A stretch of DNA of 64,000 nucleotides from Acidobacteriota bacterium (GCA_021793405.1 JAJYSV010000014.1:1-64000), one strand, 5' to 3'; positions 24,643 through 36,390 are shown, counted from the first letter of the stretch. Notes: generated from the sequence alone by a model not told the origin. Translations and numbers: made by a program.

Positions 24643-25337
24643 CTTCATCCGCCGATGGACGTCTGCGCCCGGTAATCGCGATCGATGGGCCTGCCGGAGC
24701 CGGCAAAAGCACACTTGCCGCGCATCTGGCCCGCCGTTTCGGGCTCCTGAATCTCGAAACCGGGGCCATGTATCGCGCGCTCGCCCTGAAAGCGTTGGAA
24801 ACCACTACAGCGTTGGGGGATGAAGCCGCGCTGTCGCGGCTGACCGAAAGCACGCAGATCGCTCTGGAATCGCGCCCGAACGAAGGCAATCGGGTCCTGC
24901 TCGACGGGAAGGATGTTACGGCGCGCATTCGGGAGAAAGACGTGTCGGAGGCGGCTTCGCAAGTCAGCGTGCATCCCCGAGTGCGTGCCTGGATGGTCGA
25001 GCGTCAGAGGGCCATGGGCCGGCAGGGCGGGGTGGTCATGGAAGGGCGCGACATTGGCACCAAGGTATTTCCCGATGCCGAACTGAAGATTTTTCTCGAC
25101 GCCCAGGACGAAATCCGCGGTCAGCGGCGCTACCTGCAAAGCGCGGGATCGACGAATGCGCCCACAGCGGAGGCCGTTCTGGCCGCTGTTCGCGACCGCG
25201 ACGCCAGAGATCGAAATCGCGCAACATCGCCGCTCGAACCTGCCGCGGACGCCATCCACCTGGACACCACGGGTCTGACACTGGAGCAGGTGTACGCCCT
25301 CGCCGAGGATTTAGTGCGAGCGAAAATTCCCGGATGA
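24639..25337 (+). CDS. cmk: cytidylate kinase
   Basis: Cmk phosphorylates CMP and dCMP with ATP in pyrimidine salvage. The 232 residues include the P-loop IDGPAGAGKSTLA, LETGAMYRALALKAL, the CMP-binding RIREKDVSEAASQVSVHPRVR, GVVMEGRDIGTKVFPDAELKIFLDA and a final RDARDRNRATSPLEPAADA. It overlaps the preceding gene as ATGA. Length is normal for the family. Confidence 0.96.
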   Translation: MTSSADGRLRPVIAIDGPAGAGKSTLAAHLARRFGLLNLETGAMYRALALKALETTTALGDEAALSRLTESTQIALESRPNEGNRVLLDGKDVTARIREKDVSEAASQVSVHPRVRAWMVERQRAMGRQGGVVMEGRDIGTKVFPDAELKIFLDAQDEIRGQRRYLQSAGSTNAPTAEAVLAAVRDRDARDRNRATSPLEPAADAIHLDTTGLTLEQVYALAEDLVRAKIPG

Positions 25338-25453
25338 AATACGCGCTCCTACCCGATCATGCCGATCCTCGACCGTACATCTAGATGGCATCCGGTAGAC
25401 ATGCAAGGATTTGGAGTCCGTCCCCGCCATCCGACCATCTGGACCGTTCTCGC

Positions 25454-25459
25454 TATAAT
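25454..25459 (+). promoter_or_regulatory. sigma-70-type -10 box
   Basis: A consensus TATAAT lies 52 nt before the ATG of the small membrane protein at 25511. The base at the -35 distance (CCGACC, about 25431) is a poor match, so promoter strength is uncertain. It probably serves the 25511 gene and the TonB receptor. Confidence 0.5.
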
Positions 25460-25510
25460 AGCTTCAGACTCGTGGGTCATCCGGGCGCTCTCGAAACTTA
25501 CGCAGCAGCG

Positions 25511-25807
25511 ATGCAATCGAACTCTCTAACCCGCGTCAGCAAAGTCTCCATCGCCACCAGCATCATCCTTCTGCTCCTGGCCTTGATGCTGCCGGTGTGC
25601 CATTTGCATCCGCTGCTCGACAAGACCGCACCGGATCATTGCGCCATCTGCGTCTCTTTGCACGCGACCCCGCCGCTGGGAGTCCATGTACCTCCGGTCG
25701 TCCACCTGTTTCAAACCGGCAAAGTTCTTGTCTCTTTCGTCACCGCGCCATCCAGCCTCGCACCCCGCTTCGCTTCCAGCCGCGCCCCGCCCCTGCCAGC
25801 CTGCTGA
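25511..25807 (+). CDS. small membrane/periplasmic protein with His/Cys cluster (DUF2946-like)
   Basis: A 98-residue protein with one N-terminal membrane span or signal (ATSIILLLLALMLPV). It is followed at once by potential metal ligands: CHLHPLLDKTAPDHCAICVSLH has HxH, C and a CxxC. This layout resembles DUF2946 proteins, often found beside copper-related or TonB-dependent genes. A role in metal handling is an inference. The frame is open back to 25385 but the upstream residues look unlike protein. The receptor gene starts 69 nt later, so the two likely form one operon. Confidence 0.6.
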   Translation: MQSNSLTRVSKVSIATSIILLLLALMLPVCHLHPLLDKTAPDHCAICVSLHATPPLGVHVPPVVHLFQTGKVLVSFVTAPSSLAPRFASSRAPPLPAC

Positions 25808-25876
25808 ACCAGTTTTCTTCGTCAGATGGTTCGTTCGATCGTAGCGCTCTTTCACATGTATGGGAGGACTTTTCGT

Positions 25877-28534
25877 ATGAGGCGTGCGGCATATTTGCTG
25901 GCACTCGTTTTTGCATTTCAGTTGTTATGCGCCGGAACAGCGAAGACCTGGGCACAGAGCGGCGGAACATGCTGCCGCATCTCCGGCATTGTCGCGGACC
26001 CTTCCGGAGCTGTGATTCCCGGCGCCAGCGTGAATATCGTCAATCCCGTCAGCGGATATCATCGGACCGCGACGACAGATGCCGCTGGCCATTTTTCCTT
26101 TTCCAATGTGCCCCTGAACAACTACCACGTGGAGGCGACTTCGCCGGGATTTGCGCCGGTGACCCACGATGTCGATCTGGTGGGAAGCGTGCCGGTGAAC
26201 CTGGCGCTTACGATGCATTTATCATCGCAAACCACAACCGTCACCGTGACCACCGACAGCGGAGATCTTGTCAACGGCAGCCCGAGCATGCACACGGCTG
26301 TGAACATGTCTCTGCTGCCGACGCTTCCCACGGATGACGTAACGAACGGCCTTAGCTCCGCCGTCACTCTGGCCACTCCGGGGATTGCAGCCGACTCGAA
26401 TGGAATGTTCCATCCTCTGGGAGAACACTCCGATACTACGTTCAGCATCGATGGCGAGCCGATCTCCGACCAGCAGAGCCGCAATTTTTCCAACCAGTTG
26501 ACGGCCAACGCCGTGCAGTCGATCAATGTCATCAATGGCATGATTCCACCGGAGTATGGCGATAAGGCGAGCATCGTGGTGCAGACCACCACCAAGTCGG
26601 GATTGGGCGACAAGCATCCCACCGGAGACATCTCCGCCAGCTATGGCAGCTTTGGAACTGCAATCGCGGATGCCAATTTTGGGATTGGAACCCAGAAGTG
26701 GGGCAATTTTTTCGACGCAAATGCCATGAAAAGCGGGAGATTCCTGGATACGCCAGAGTTCACCGTGATGCATGCCTATGGAAACGAAGAGAATCTTTTC
26801 GATCGCATTGACTATAACCCGACCCCAAAAGACACTCTCCATCTCAACCTGACGGCTGCGCGCTCCTGGTTTCAGAATCCCAATCAATTCGACCAGCAGT
26901 TTCCTAATCTGAATGCGAATCCGTTCAATCCGCAGGGACTGAGCCAGGATCAGCGGCAGAAAAATCTGACTTACAATGTCGCGGCGTTCTGGACGCATCT
27001 ATTCGGCATGAATTCGCTTCTGAGTGTGGCGCCCTTCCTTCGCCAGGACAACATTCACTATTACCCCAGCGCGGATGTCTTCGCCGACACTCCGGCGACA
27101 CTGGCGCAAAGCCGCCGTTTGCAGAACGCTGGAATTACAGCAGACTATTCGTACGACAAGGGCATACATTCGTTCAAGGCCGGCGCTGTGTTTCAACACA
27201 CTTTCCTGAATGAGGGCTTCGGCTTTGGCATCACCAGCCCGACCTATAACGCTGTCTGTCAGTTAGCCGACGGTTCTCCCGTCGTTGCTCCCGGCATCAC
27301 GAATCCCAACGACTGTATTACGGAAGGCTACGAGGCGAACCCAAATTTTCTAAGCGGCGAACTGCAGTACGACCTGACGCGGGGCGGAAAGCAATACGTC
27401 TTCAAGGGCCGCACCGATATCAAAGAGGAATCGCTGTACGCGCAAGACACGATCGCATGGAAGAACTGGCAGTTTCTGGTGGGCGCGCGCGGAGATAACT
27501 ACAACGGACTGAGTTCCAAGTACATGCTGGAGCCGCGGGCCGGGGCGACCTATCAGATCCATGCAACTGGTACCGTGCTGTCTGCTGGGTACGCCCGCAT
27601 GATGCCCACTCCATACAACGAGAACCTTATCCTATCGAGTTCGGTCGGCACCGGCGGCCTGGCAAACAACCTGGGCGGCAGGGGGCAGCACCCTCTGACT
27701 CCGGCATCTCGAAACCAGTACAACATCGGCTTTCAGCAGGCGTTTGGAAAATACCTGGTGGTGAGCGGCAGTTATTTTTGGAAGTACACCAAGGGCGACT
27801 ACGATTTTGACGTGATCCTGAACACGCCGTTGACCTTTCCGATCCAGTGGAAGAAGTCCGATATCAGCGGTGGCGGGCTGCGCGTTTCGCTCACTCCATA
27901 CCACGGGGTGTCCGCTTTTTCGGTGATGGGCCATTCGCATTCACTGTTCTATCCGCCGGAAATTGGCGGCCTGATTTTCAACGACAACTCAAACGCAACG
28001 GATCTGCAACCGTTTCTGATCGACCACGATCAGGTGTTCGAGCAGAACACTCATGTGCAATATCAACCCAAAGCGAGCGGTCCCTGGTATGGTTTTACGT
28101 GGCGCTATGACAGCGGCCTGGTCGCGGGCAATGTGCCATTTGGGACTGCGCCGGGCGTGCCCATCAGCCTGACATACCTGACCGCCGATCAGCAGCAACA
28201 GCTTCGACTAAGCTGCCACGGGGTGCAGGCGACGTTTTCCGCTCCGCTGGTCAGCTGCCTGCCGGCGCAGTTGAAATCGCCGCTGGTGACGATTCCGCGG
28301 GCAGGCACGGAAACGCCCTACAGCAATCCGCCGCGCGTCGCTCCACGCAGTCTGTTCGATATGGACGCAGGATGGGACAATGTATTTCGACGCAAGCGCT
28401 TTCAAACCAACCTGAGCCTCACGGTAACCAATGTCACGAACAAGGTCGCGCTCTACAATTTCCTGTCCACGTTTAGCGGAACTCATTTTGTGCCGCCGAG
28501 AATGATTACCGGGCAGGCGGTCTTCAATTTCTAG
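25877..28534 (+). CDS. TonB-dependent outer-membrane receptor with carboxypeptidase-regulatory-like domain
   Basis: An 885-residue outer-membrane transporter. Signal peptide MRRAAYLLALVFAFQLLCAG is followed by a Cna-B/carboxypeptidase-regulatory-like domain (ISGIVADPSGAVIPGASVNI to about residue 100). The plug includes TTFSIDGEPISDQQSRNFSN and IPPEYGDKASIVVQTTTKSG. A long beta-barrel follows, ending in a terminal Phe (ITGQAVFNF), the usual outer-membrane assembly signal. The start at 25877 has GGAGG 10 nt upstream. ATGs at 25826 and 25856 are less likely. Substrate unknown; the preceding His/Cys-rich protein hints at a metal or metal complex. Confidence 0.85.
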   Translation: MRRAAYLLALVFAFQLLCAGTAKTWAQSGGTCCRISGIVADPSGAVIPGASVNIVNPVSGYHRTATTDAAGHFSFSNVPLNNYHVEATSPGFAPVTHDVDLVGSVPVNLALTMHLSSQTTTVTVTTDSGDLVNGSPSMHTAVNMSLLPTLPTDDVTNGLSSAVTLATPGIAADSNGMFHPLGEHSDTTFSIDGEPISDQQSRNFSNQLTANAVQSINVINGMIPPEYGDKASIVVQTTTKSGLGDKHPTGDISASYGSFGTAIADANFGIGTQKWGNFFDANAMKSGRFLDTPEFTVMHAYGNEENLFDRIDYNPTPKDTLHLNLTAARSWFQNPNQFDQQFPNLNANPFNPQGLSQDQRQKNLTYNVAAFWTHLFGMNSLLSVAPFLRQDNIHYYPSADVFADTPATLAQSRRLQNAGITADYSYDKGIHSFKAGAVFQHTFLNEGFGFGITSPTYNAVCQLADGSPVVAPGITNPNDCITEGYEANPNFLSGELQYDLTRGGKQYVFKGRTDIKEESLYAQDTIAWKNWQFLVGARGDNYNGLSSKYMLEPRAGATYQIHATGTVLSAGYARMMPTPYNENLILSSSVGTGGLANNLGGRGQHPLTPASRNQYNIGFQQAFGKYLVVSGSYFWKYTKGDYDFDVILNTPLTFPIQWKKSDISGGGLRVSLTPYHGVSAFSVMGHSHSLFYPPEIGGLIFNDNSNATDLQPFLIDHDQVFEQNTHVQYQPKASGPWYGFTWRYDSGLVAGNVPFGTAPGVPISLTYLTADQQQQLRLSCHGVQATFSAPLVSCLPAQLKSPLVTIPRAGTETPYSNPPRVAPRSLFDMDAGWDNVFRRKRFQTNLSLTVTNVTNKVALYNFLSTFSGTHFVPPRMITGQAVFNF

Positions 28535-28581
28535 TATGCTGAAAGAGAAGTCGAGTTCCGCAGTCCTTCCCCAGAACAGCA

Positions 28582-28750
28582 AGGGGCAGGTGGTTTGCCA
28601 CTCTGCCCCTGAAAGAATTCCTCAGTAATGGAAAAAACACCCCTTCGACTAAGCCGAGGGGGAGAATTCTCGTAGCGAAGTGAAGCATCCAGACGCTGCG
28701 CTCAGAATGACTCTTCTCCTTTTTTTGAATGCAGTATCTGTAAATTTGCG
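28582..28750. repeat. intergenic hairpin and SHSERS-type repeat upstream of pyrG
   Basis: A hairpin at 28582-28610 has outer arms AGGGGCAG and CTGCCCCT and inner GTGG/CCAC. After an AT-rich stretch comes CGCTGCGCTCAGAATGACTC from 28694, followed by a T-run and GAATGCAGTATCTGTAAATT. That last block (28694-28750) is repeated after pyrG at 30690-30745. The bottom strand reads SHSERS, the hallmark of a dispersed repeat known in several phyla. The 384-nt gap 28535-28918 holds no gene that I can see. Confidence 0.65.
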
Positions 28751-28864
28751 CTAGAAAAACGGCAGCTCGCAACAAAACCCTGAAACAAAACTCGACCGGT
28801 CGCATCTTCCCGCTGGAACCGGTCGAAAATTTCTTTCCTCCTGTGCTCGGTTCTGCGAGAATAG

Positions 28865-30589
<1,725 letters not shown>

Positions 30590-30610
30590 TATTTATTGAT
30601 CGAAAAACTC

Positions 30611-30745
30611 ATTCTGAACGGAGCGCGACGGAGTGAAGAATCCATATGATATTCGTATCGACTGCGCTGCCATCGCCTGCCGGATTCTTCGCTGCGCTCA
30701 GAATGACTCATCTCTTTTTTGGAATACAGTATCTGTCAGTTCGCA
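30611..30745. repeat. SHSERSEES-type inverted repeat downstream of pyrG
   Basis: Left arm ATTCTGAACGGAGCGCGACG...GAAGAATCC (30611-30643) and right arm GGATTCTTCGCTGCGCTCAG (from 30682) are imperfect complements. On the bottom strand the right arm reads MSHSERSEESG. The right arm continues into TTTTTTGGAATACAGTATCTG, matching the block at 28694-28750 upstream of pyrG at about four bases in five. Confidence 0.75.
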
Positions 30746-30785
30746 CTAAACAACTCTCAATGGGAAACTGTTTCGCAGGATTCGC

Positions 30786-31673
30786 ATGACCATTTTGCAC
30801 GTCATTATTCTGGCCATCATTCAAGGACTGGCCGAGCTGCTTCCGATTTCGAGTTCCGCGCACGTCGTGGTCGCGGAAAAACTGATGGGCATGGACCCGA
30901 GCGCTCCGGCGATGACGCTGCTGCTGGTCATGCTCCACACGGGCACCATGTTCGCGGTGATTGCCTATTTCTGGGCTCAATGGCGCGCGACTTACTTCCG
31001 CAACATGGAGACGTTCCAGACCATCGTGCTGCAATTATTTGCCGCGAGTTTCGTGACTGCCGTGATTGGCTACGGTCTGATTGAAGTCATTGAGAAACTT
31101 GTCCTCCATGGCAAGCACGCGGAGGTGGAGCAGTTATTTGGCCGCCTCGACCTGATTGCTCCCGCATTGGCGGCGGTAGGAATTTTGATTTTGATCGCGG
31201 GCCTGCGCCACAGCCGGGAACAGTCAGCTTCCGGTGCAGTCACGGCAGACAATCGCGATGACTCCACCGGTCTCGACATGCGGCTGGCTGGCTGGATTGG
31301 CGCCATCCAGGGTTTGTGCCTTCCCTTCCGCGGATTTTCCCGTTCCGGCGCGACCATCTCGACTGGCATGTTGCTGGGCGTGGCGAAAGCGCGGGCGGAG
31401 GAGTTCAGCTTCGCGCTGGCTGTGATTTTGACGCCTCCGGCCATCGCCCGCGAAGCATGGAGACTGATCAAAGCGCAGCATCTCATCGGAGCTGCTCCGA
31501 TCGCTTCCGCCATGATGCTGAGTCTGTTGGGGATGCTGTTCGCGTTTTTGGCCGGCCTGGTCGCGTTGAAATGGCTGAGCCAGTGGCTCGAGAGCGGGCG
31601 CTGGCATTGGTTTGGCGTCTACTGCCTGGTGGCTGCGATCGTGGTTGAGTACCTGCATCACGTCGGGTACTGA
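30786..31673 (+). CDS. uppP: undecaprenyl-diphosphatase (UppP/BacA family)
   Basis: UppP recycles undecaprenyl diphosphate to the monophosphate carrier used for peptidoglycan and O-antigen export. The 295-residue protein is a multi-span inner-membrane enzyme. Both active-site motifs are present: IIQGLAELLPISSSAHVVVAE near the N-terminus and PFRGFSRSGATISTGMLLG in the middle. The usual PG before the second motif is FR here, which is a small deviation. Family members confer bacitracin tolerance when abundant. Confidence 0.93.
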   Translation: MTILHVIILAIIQGLAELLPISSSAHVVVAEKLMGMDPSAPAMTLLLVMLHTGTMFAVIAYFWAQWRATYFRNMETFQTIVLQLFAASFVTAVIGYGLIEVIEKLVLHGKHAEVEQLFGRLDLIAPALAAVGILILIAGLRHSREQSASGAVTADNRDDSTGLDMRLAGWIGAIQGLCLPFRGFSRSGATISTGMLLGVAKARAEEFSFALAVILTPPAIAREAWRLIKAQHLIGAAPIASAMMLSLLGMLFAFLAGLVALKWLSQWLESGRWHWFGVYCLVAAIVVEYLHHVGY

Positions 31674-31744
31674 TCGAGAACGCTCAAGGAGGCGGATGCT
31701 GTTGGAAACGCTTTCTGAGCCTTCCTCATTTAAACTGGTGTCCT

Positions 31745-32893
31745 ATGGCGAGTTCGTCTGGTTCCGCGACTGCGTCCCCTCTGCAAAAGACTGCGCTAAA
31801 CCCAACTCATCGCCAGTGCGGCGCGAAGATGGTCGACTTTGGCGGCTGGGATATGCCGGTCGAATACTCCGGCCTGATCGCCGAGCACATGGCGGTGCGC
31901 ACGCGGGTGGGATTGTTTGACGTCAGCCACATGGGCGAGATCCAATTCCGCGGGCCCGAAGCGCTCGACGCGGTGCAGTTTGTCTCGATGAACGATGCCT
32001 CGAAGCTGTCGGAAGGACAGGCGCAGTACTCCGCGCTGCTGACGCCGGAAGGCACGTTCGTCGACGACATTCTTGTCCACAAACTCAGCCCCAACGATTA
32101 TCTGCTGGTGGTGAATGCCGGCACGCGGCTGAAGGACTATGCGTGGATCAAGCAACATGTTCAACGATTCCACTGCCACGCCAGCGATTTCAGCGACTAT
32201 TATTCGCAGCTGGCGATTCAAGGACCGCAGGCGTTAGCGACCCTGCAAAAGCTGACGCGCATCGATCTGACAGCCATCAAAAATTACTGGTTTGTCTGGG
32301 GCCAGGTTTGCGGTATTCATAATGTGCTGGTGTCGCGCACCGGCTATACCGGCGAGGACGGCTTTGAAATTTACATTCCCTCCGATCCGACGACCACGGT
32401 TCGGGCGTGGCAGGAAATTCTGGACGCCGGGCGCGAGTTCGAGATCATTCCGTGCGGTCTGGGCGCGCGGAATACGCTTCGCCTGGAAGCGTCGATGCCG
32501 CTGTACGGGCACGAAATTACCGAGGAGACGAATGTCTTTGAAGCCGGGCTGAATCGATTTTGCAAGCTCGACAAGCCGGAATTTCTAGGCCAGGCGGCTC
32601 TGAAGCATGTGCAAGAAAATGGCGGTCCGCAACGCAAACTGGTCGGCATGGAGATGACCGAACGTGGAATTGGGCGCGATGGCTATCCCATCTGCACGCT
32701 TGCCGGAGAACAGATTGGCGCGATCACGAGCGGCTCTCCGGCGCCATACCTGAAGAAAAATATCGCTCTCGGCTATGTTCCTGTCGCGCACAGCGCTGTG
32801 GAAACGGAGCTGGCGGTCAAGATTCGCGGCCAGGATGTGCGCGCCAGGGTTGTTCCGCAGCCGTTTTACCGCCGCCAGAAAAAACAGACATAA
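31745..32893 (+). CDS. gcvT: glycine cleavage system T protein (aminomethyltransferase)
   Basis: GcvT moves the methylene group from the lipoyl arm of GcvH to tetrahydrofolate and releases ammonia. The 382 residues show MVDFGGWDMPVEYSGL, RVGLFDVSHMGEIQFRGP, SRTGYTGEDGFEIYIP, LGARNTLRLEASMPLYGHEI and ITSGSPAPYLKKNIALGYV, all family marks. It is the first gene of a gcvT-gcvH-gcvPA-gcvPB operon. I looked for a glycine riboswitch in the short 71-nt leader and saw none. Confidence 0.95.
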   Translation: MASSSGSATASPLQKTALNPTHRQCGAKMVDFGGWDMPVEYSGLIAEHMAVRTRVGLFDVSHMGEIQFRGPEALDAVQFVSMNDASKLSEGQAQYSALLTPEGTFVDDILVHKLSPNDYLLVVNAGTRLKDYAWIKQHVQRFHCHASDFSDYYSQLAIQGPQALATLQKLTRIDLTAIKNYWFVWGQVCGIHNVLVSRTGYTGEDGFEIYIPSDPTTTVRAWQEILDAGREFEIIPCGLGARNTLRLEASMPLYGHEITEETNVFEAGLNRFCKLDKPEFLGQAALKHVQENGGPQRKLVGMEMTERGIGRDGYPICTLAGEQIGAITSGSPAPYLKKNIALGYVPVAHSAVETELAVKIRGQDVRARVVPQPFYRRQKKQT

Positions 32894-32983
32894 ATTCCAT
32901 ATCCGGCGAAAAATTCCACCGCGGAATAGACCATTCCGCCCCTGCAATTCCCTGGCAACATACAATGGAAGGTGGCGAATCCT

Positions 32984-33376
32984 ATGGCATATCCCAATTC
33001 TTACCATTACACACGCGAGCACGAATGGCTCCAGGTCGAAGGCGCAATTGGCACCGTCGGCATTACCGACTACGCGCAGAACTCCCTGGGCGACATTGTG
33101 TTTGTCGATGCGCCCAAAGTCGGGGATGCGGTCGAGGCCGGAAAGGTCTTCGGCAGCGTGGAGTCCGTGAAGGCGGTCTCCGATTTATATTCGCCCGTCA
33201 GCGGTACGGTGACGGCGGTCAATCAGGAGCTGGACACGGCGCCGGAGAAGATCAACACGGAACCGCATCAAGCCTGGATTATCAAGGTACAGCTTTCCAA
33301 ACCCGCCGAAGTCGATGCGCTGTTGAGTTCCGCCGACTACGAAAAATTTATTTCTGAAGAAGAAGCCAAGCAGTAG
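32984..33376 (+). CDS. gcvH: glycine cleavage system H protein
   Basis: GcvH is the lipoylated carrier of the glycine cleavage complex. The 130-residue protein has YTREHEWLQVEG, VGITDYAQNSLGDIVFVDAP and the lipoylation site ESVKAVSDLYSPVSG with K63. Start 32984 is preceded by GGAAGG 11 nt upstream. A GTG at 32972 overlaps that site. Confidence 0.96.
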   Translation: MAYPNSYHYTREHEWLQVEGAIGTVGITDYAQNSLGDIVFVDAPKVGDAVEAGKVFGSVESVKAVSDLYSPVSGTVTAVNQELDTAPEKINTEPHQAWIIKVQLSKPAEVDALLSSADYEKFISEEEAKQ

Positions 33377-33397
33377 CAACGTTCCGATAAACCAACC

Positions 33398-34756
33398 ATG
33401 CGCTATTTGCCAAAATCTCCCACCGACCGCGCCACCATGCTCGAACAGATTGGCGTCGGGTCGATCGACGATTTATTTCGCTCCATCCCAGCGGAATATC
33501 GCCTGACCGGCGACCTGAAGATTCCGCCGCAGATGGGCGAGCAGGAAATTGTCAGCCTGTTCCACGCGGCTGCGGATCGCAATGCCAACGGCTACGCCAG
33601 CTTTCTCGGCGCGGGCGCGTATCGTCACTATCGCCCGGTGGTCATCGATGCGCTGGTGCAGCGCGGCGAGTTTCTTACCTCCTACACGCCGTATCAGGCG
33701 GAGATTTCGCAAGGCACGCTGCAGGCCATCTTTGAATTTCAAACCATGATTTGCGAGCTGACGGGCATGGAGATTGCCAACGCCTCGATGTACGACGGAT
33801 CGACCGGCGCGGCGGAGTCCGTGATGATGGCGGCGCGCGTCACTCGCCGCAGTCACATGGTGGTGGCGAGCACGGTGCATCCGGAATATCGAGAAGTGCT
33901 CCGGACCTATGCCCAGCATCAGGGACTGTCGAAGCAGCGCGTCGGCTACGGACCCGACGGACGCATCGACATGCAAGCTCTGGAAGCTGCCATCACCGAC
34001 AAGACCGCGTGCGTGCTGATCCAGTCGCCAAACTTTTTCGGAGTCATTGAAGATGTGGCGGCCATCGCGGAGCTGGCACATGCCAAAGGTGCGCTGCTGA
34101 TTGTTTCCATCGCCGAGGCGCTCTCGCTCGGGATCGTGCGACCGCCGTCGGAGGCCGACATCGTGTCGCTCGAAGCGCAGTCCTTCGGCGTGGCGATCAG
34201 CTATGGCGGCCCTTACTGCGGCGTGTTGGCGTGCAAGGAAAAATTCATTCGCCAGATGCCGGGACGTCTGACCGGCGCCACTGTCGATCAGCAGGGTCGA
34301 CGCGGATTTGTCCTGACGCTTTCCACGCGCGAGCAACATATTCGCCGTGAGAAAGCGACTTCCAACATCTGCACGAATCAGGCGCTGGTGGCGTTGATGA
34401 CGTGCATCTATCTCACCATCTATGGCAAGGCAGGCATGCGCGAGCTCGCCGAACAAAATCTGGCGAAAGCGCACTACGCGGCGCAAACTCTGGGGGCGAC
34501 GCCGGGCAGCAAGTTACTCTTCGCCAACTCGCCGCGCTTCAATGAGTTTGTTTTGGATACGACGGAAGCGCCCGACGTCCTGAATGCTCGCCTGCTGCAG
34601 CAGAAGATGATTGGCGGTCTGCCGCTGGCGCACTGGTATCCGGAACTGCGGAATGCCTCGCTGTGGTGTGCGACCGAACAAAATTCACGCGCGCAAATTG
34701 ATGCCGCGGCTGCGGTACTCGCGGGCAAGGAAGCACCCGCACTGGTGTACGTATAA
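33398..34756 (+). CDS. gcvPA: glycine dehydrogenase (decarboxylating) subunit 1
   Basis: One half of the split P protein, which decarboxylates glycine. It has 452 residues: [72 protein letters not shown] (shown here in pieces), and [25 protein letters not shown]-like segments near residue 270. The cofactor lysine is on the other subunit. Split P proteins are typical of many non-proteobacterial lineages. It starts 21 nt after gcvH. Confidence 0.94.
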   Translation: MRYLPKSPTDRATMLEQIGVGSIDDLFRSIPAEYRLTGDLKIPPQMGEQEIVSLFHAAADRNANGYASFLGAGAYRHYRPVVIDALVQRGEFLTSYTPYQAEISQGTLQAIFEFQTMICELTGMEIANASMYDGSTGAAESVMMAARVTRRSHMVVASTVHPEYREVLRTYAQHQGLSKQRVGYGPDGRIDMQALEAAITDKTACVLIQSPNFFGVIEDVAAIAELAHAKGALLIVSIAEALSLGIVRPPSEADIVSLEAQSFGVAISYGGPYCGVLACKEKFIRQMPGRLTGATVDQQGRRGFVLTLSTREQHIRREKATSNICTNQALVALMTCIYLTIYGKAGMRELAEQNLAKAHYAAQTLGATPGSKLLFANSPRFNEFVLDTTEAPDVLNARLLQQKMIGGLPLAHWYPELRNASLWCATEQNSRAQIDAAAAVLAGKEAPALVYV

Positions 34757-34770
34757 GCATGGAGAACGGA

Positions 34771-36390
34771 ATGGCAACGGAGACAGTTACACCCTCGAAC
34801 ACGACCGCCTCTGAGGCAAAGGGCTCGCCCTTTGTTGGCGAGCGTTCGAAGGTTTCCAGCCACATCAGCCAGAATGAGGGGCTGATCTTCGAGAAATCCT
34901 CGCCTGGCAAGAAAGCCTATCGGCTTGCGCCGCTCGATGTGCCCGCAGTGAACGCGAATGCGCTGCTGGGCAAGCAGGCACGCGAGGATCTTGGCTTGCT
35001 GCCTGAAGTCAGTGAGATCGAAATCATCCGCCACTTCACTCGCCTCTCTACATGGAATTACGCCATTGACCTGGGCATGTATCCGCTGGGCAGCTGCACC
35101 ATGAAATACAATCCGCGCGTCAATGAAATGGTGGCGCGGCTGGAAGGCATCGCCGACGCTCATCCCTACCAGCCTGAATCGCTCTCGCAGGGCGCGATGC
35201 GCGTCATGTGGATGCTGCAGGAATGTTTGAAAGAAATTACCGGCATGGAGGCGATCACGTTGCAGCCGGCGGCGGGCGCACATGGGGAATTCACGGGTAT
35301 TCTTCTCGTCCGCGCATACCATGAGTCAAGAGGCAATCCGCGCAAGAAGATTCTGATTCCCGACTCTGCCCATGGCACGAATCCGGCTACGGCTGCGATC
35401 TGCGGCTATCAGGTGCAGAATTTAAAGTCCAACAGCGACGGCATGATCGATCTGGCCGAGCTTGAGCATCTGGTCGATGAAGAGACCGCCGCGCTGATGC
35501 TGACCAACCCATCTACGATTGGTGTATTTGAAAGTGAGATTCACAAGATTGCGGATGTCCTGCATTCCAAGGGCGCGCTGCTCTACATGGATGGCGCCAA
35601 CATGAACGCCCTGGTGGGAAAAACGCGTCCTGGCGATTTCGGCGTGGACGTGATGCACTTGAACCTGCACAAGACTTTTTCGACTCCGCACGGCGGCGGT
35701 GGTCCGGGCTCGGGTCCAGTGGCTTGCAAGAAAATTCTGGAGCCATTTCTGCCTACGCCAGTCCTGGTGGAAACACCGGCGAACACGCTTACGTTCAACT
35801 ACGACCGGCCGCAAACTATTGGCCGCGTTCGCATGTTTTATGGAAACTACGGGATGTTCGTTCGCGCACTCGCCTACATCCTTGCCAACGGTCCCGACGG
35901 CCTGCGCCAGACCACGGAAGATGCTGTGCTGAACGCCAACTATCTGCGGAGCAAGCTGGAGGATGTGTACGAGCTGCCCTACAAAACCGCCACGCTGCAT
36001 GAGGTTGTCTTCAGCGATCGCCGACAGGCGCGCAATGGGGTCAAGACCGGCGACATCGCCAAGCGTCTCATCGACTATGGCTTCCACCCCTACACCACTT
36101 CGTTTCCGATGATCGTTCCCGGCGCGCTGATGATTGAGCCCACCGAAAGTGAATCGAAGGAAGAACTGGACCAGTTCGTCGATGCGATGCGCCAGATTGC
36201 CCGCGAAACGGAAGAAAATCCAGAGATCATTCTGCACGCGCCGCACGCGACCCGCGTCTCGCGCATGGATGAAGTTGCCGCCGCGCGCAAACCTGTTCTG
36301 CGCTGGAAACCTAACGCCAGCGTGTCCGAAGCTGCCGCATCCAGCGAGAATCCACCGCTGGTTCCCGCCACCGCCGCAAAGGAGTACTAG
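34771..36390 (+). CDS. gcvPB: glycine dehydrogenase (decarboxylating) subunit 2
   Basis: The PLP-binding half of the split P protein, 539 residues. The pocket sequence HLNLHKTFSTPHGGGGPGSG contains the Schiff-base lysine K301. Other marks are LGMYPLGSCTMKYNPRVNE, GAHGEFTGILLVRAYHE and DSAHGTNPATAAICGY. Start 34771 has GGAG six bases upstream; ATG 34759 is an alternative. The lipoamide dehydrogenase (L protein) is not in the window. Confidence 0.95.
   Translation: MATETVTPSNTTASEAKGSPFVGERSKVSSHISQNEGLIFEKSSPGKKAYRLAPLDVPAVNANALLGKQAREDLGLLPEVSEIEIIRHFTRLSTWNYAIDLGMYPLGSCTMKYNPRVNEMVARLEGIADAHPYQPESLSQGAMRVMWMLQECLKEITGMEAITLQPAAGAHGEFTGILLVRAYHESRGNPRKKILIPDSAHGTNPATAAICGYQVQNLKSNSDGMIDLAELEHLVDEETAALMLTNPSTIGVFESEIHKIADVLHSKGALLYMDGANMNALVGKTRPGDFGVDVMHLNLHKTFSTPHGGGGPGSGPVACKKILEPFLPTPVLVETPANTLTFNYDRPQTIGRVRMFYGNYGMFVRALAYILANGPDGLRQTTEDAVLNANYLRSKLEDVYELPYKTATLHEVVFSDRRQARNGVKTGDIAKRLIDYGFHPYTTSFPMIVPGALMIEPTESESKEELDQFVDAMRQIARETEENPEIILHAPHATRVSRMDEVAAARKPVLRWKPNASVSEAAASSENPPLVPATAAKEY

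Noticed and set aside
23177-24823. 548-codon frame overlapping the disordered protein and cmk in another frame
   Set aside because: Arises from GC-rich low-complexity DNA, runs through the start of cmk, and is Arg/Pro/Asn-rich without a fold.
31674-31744. Glycine riboswitch before gcvT
   Set aside because: The leader is only about 70 nt and lacks the paired aptamer structure; none seen further upstream because uppP is coding.
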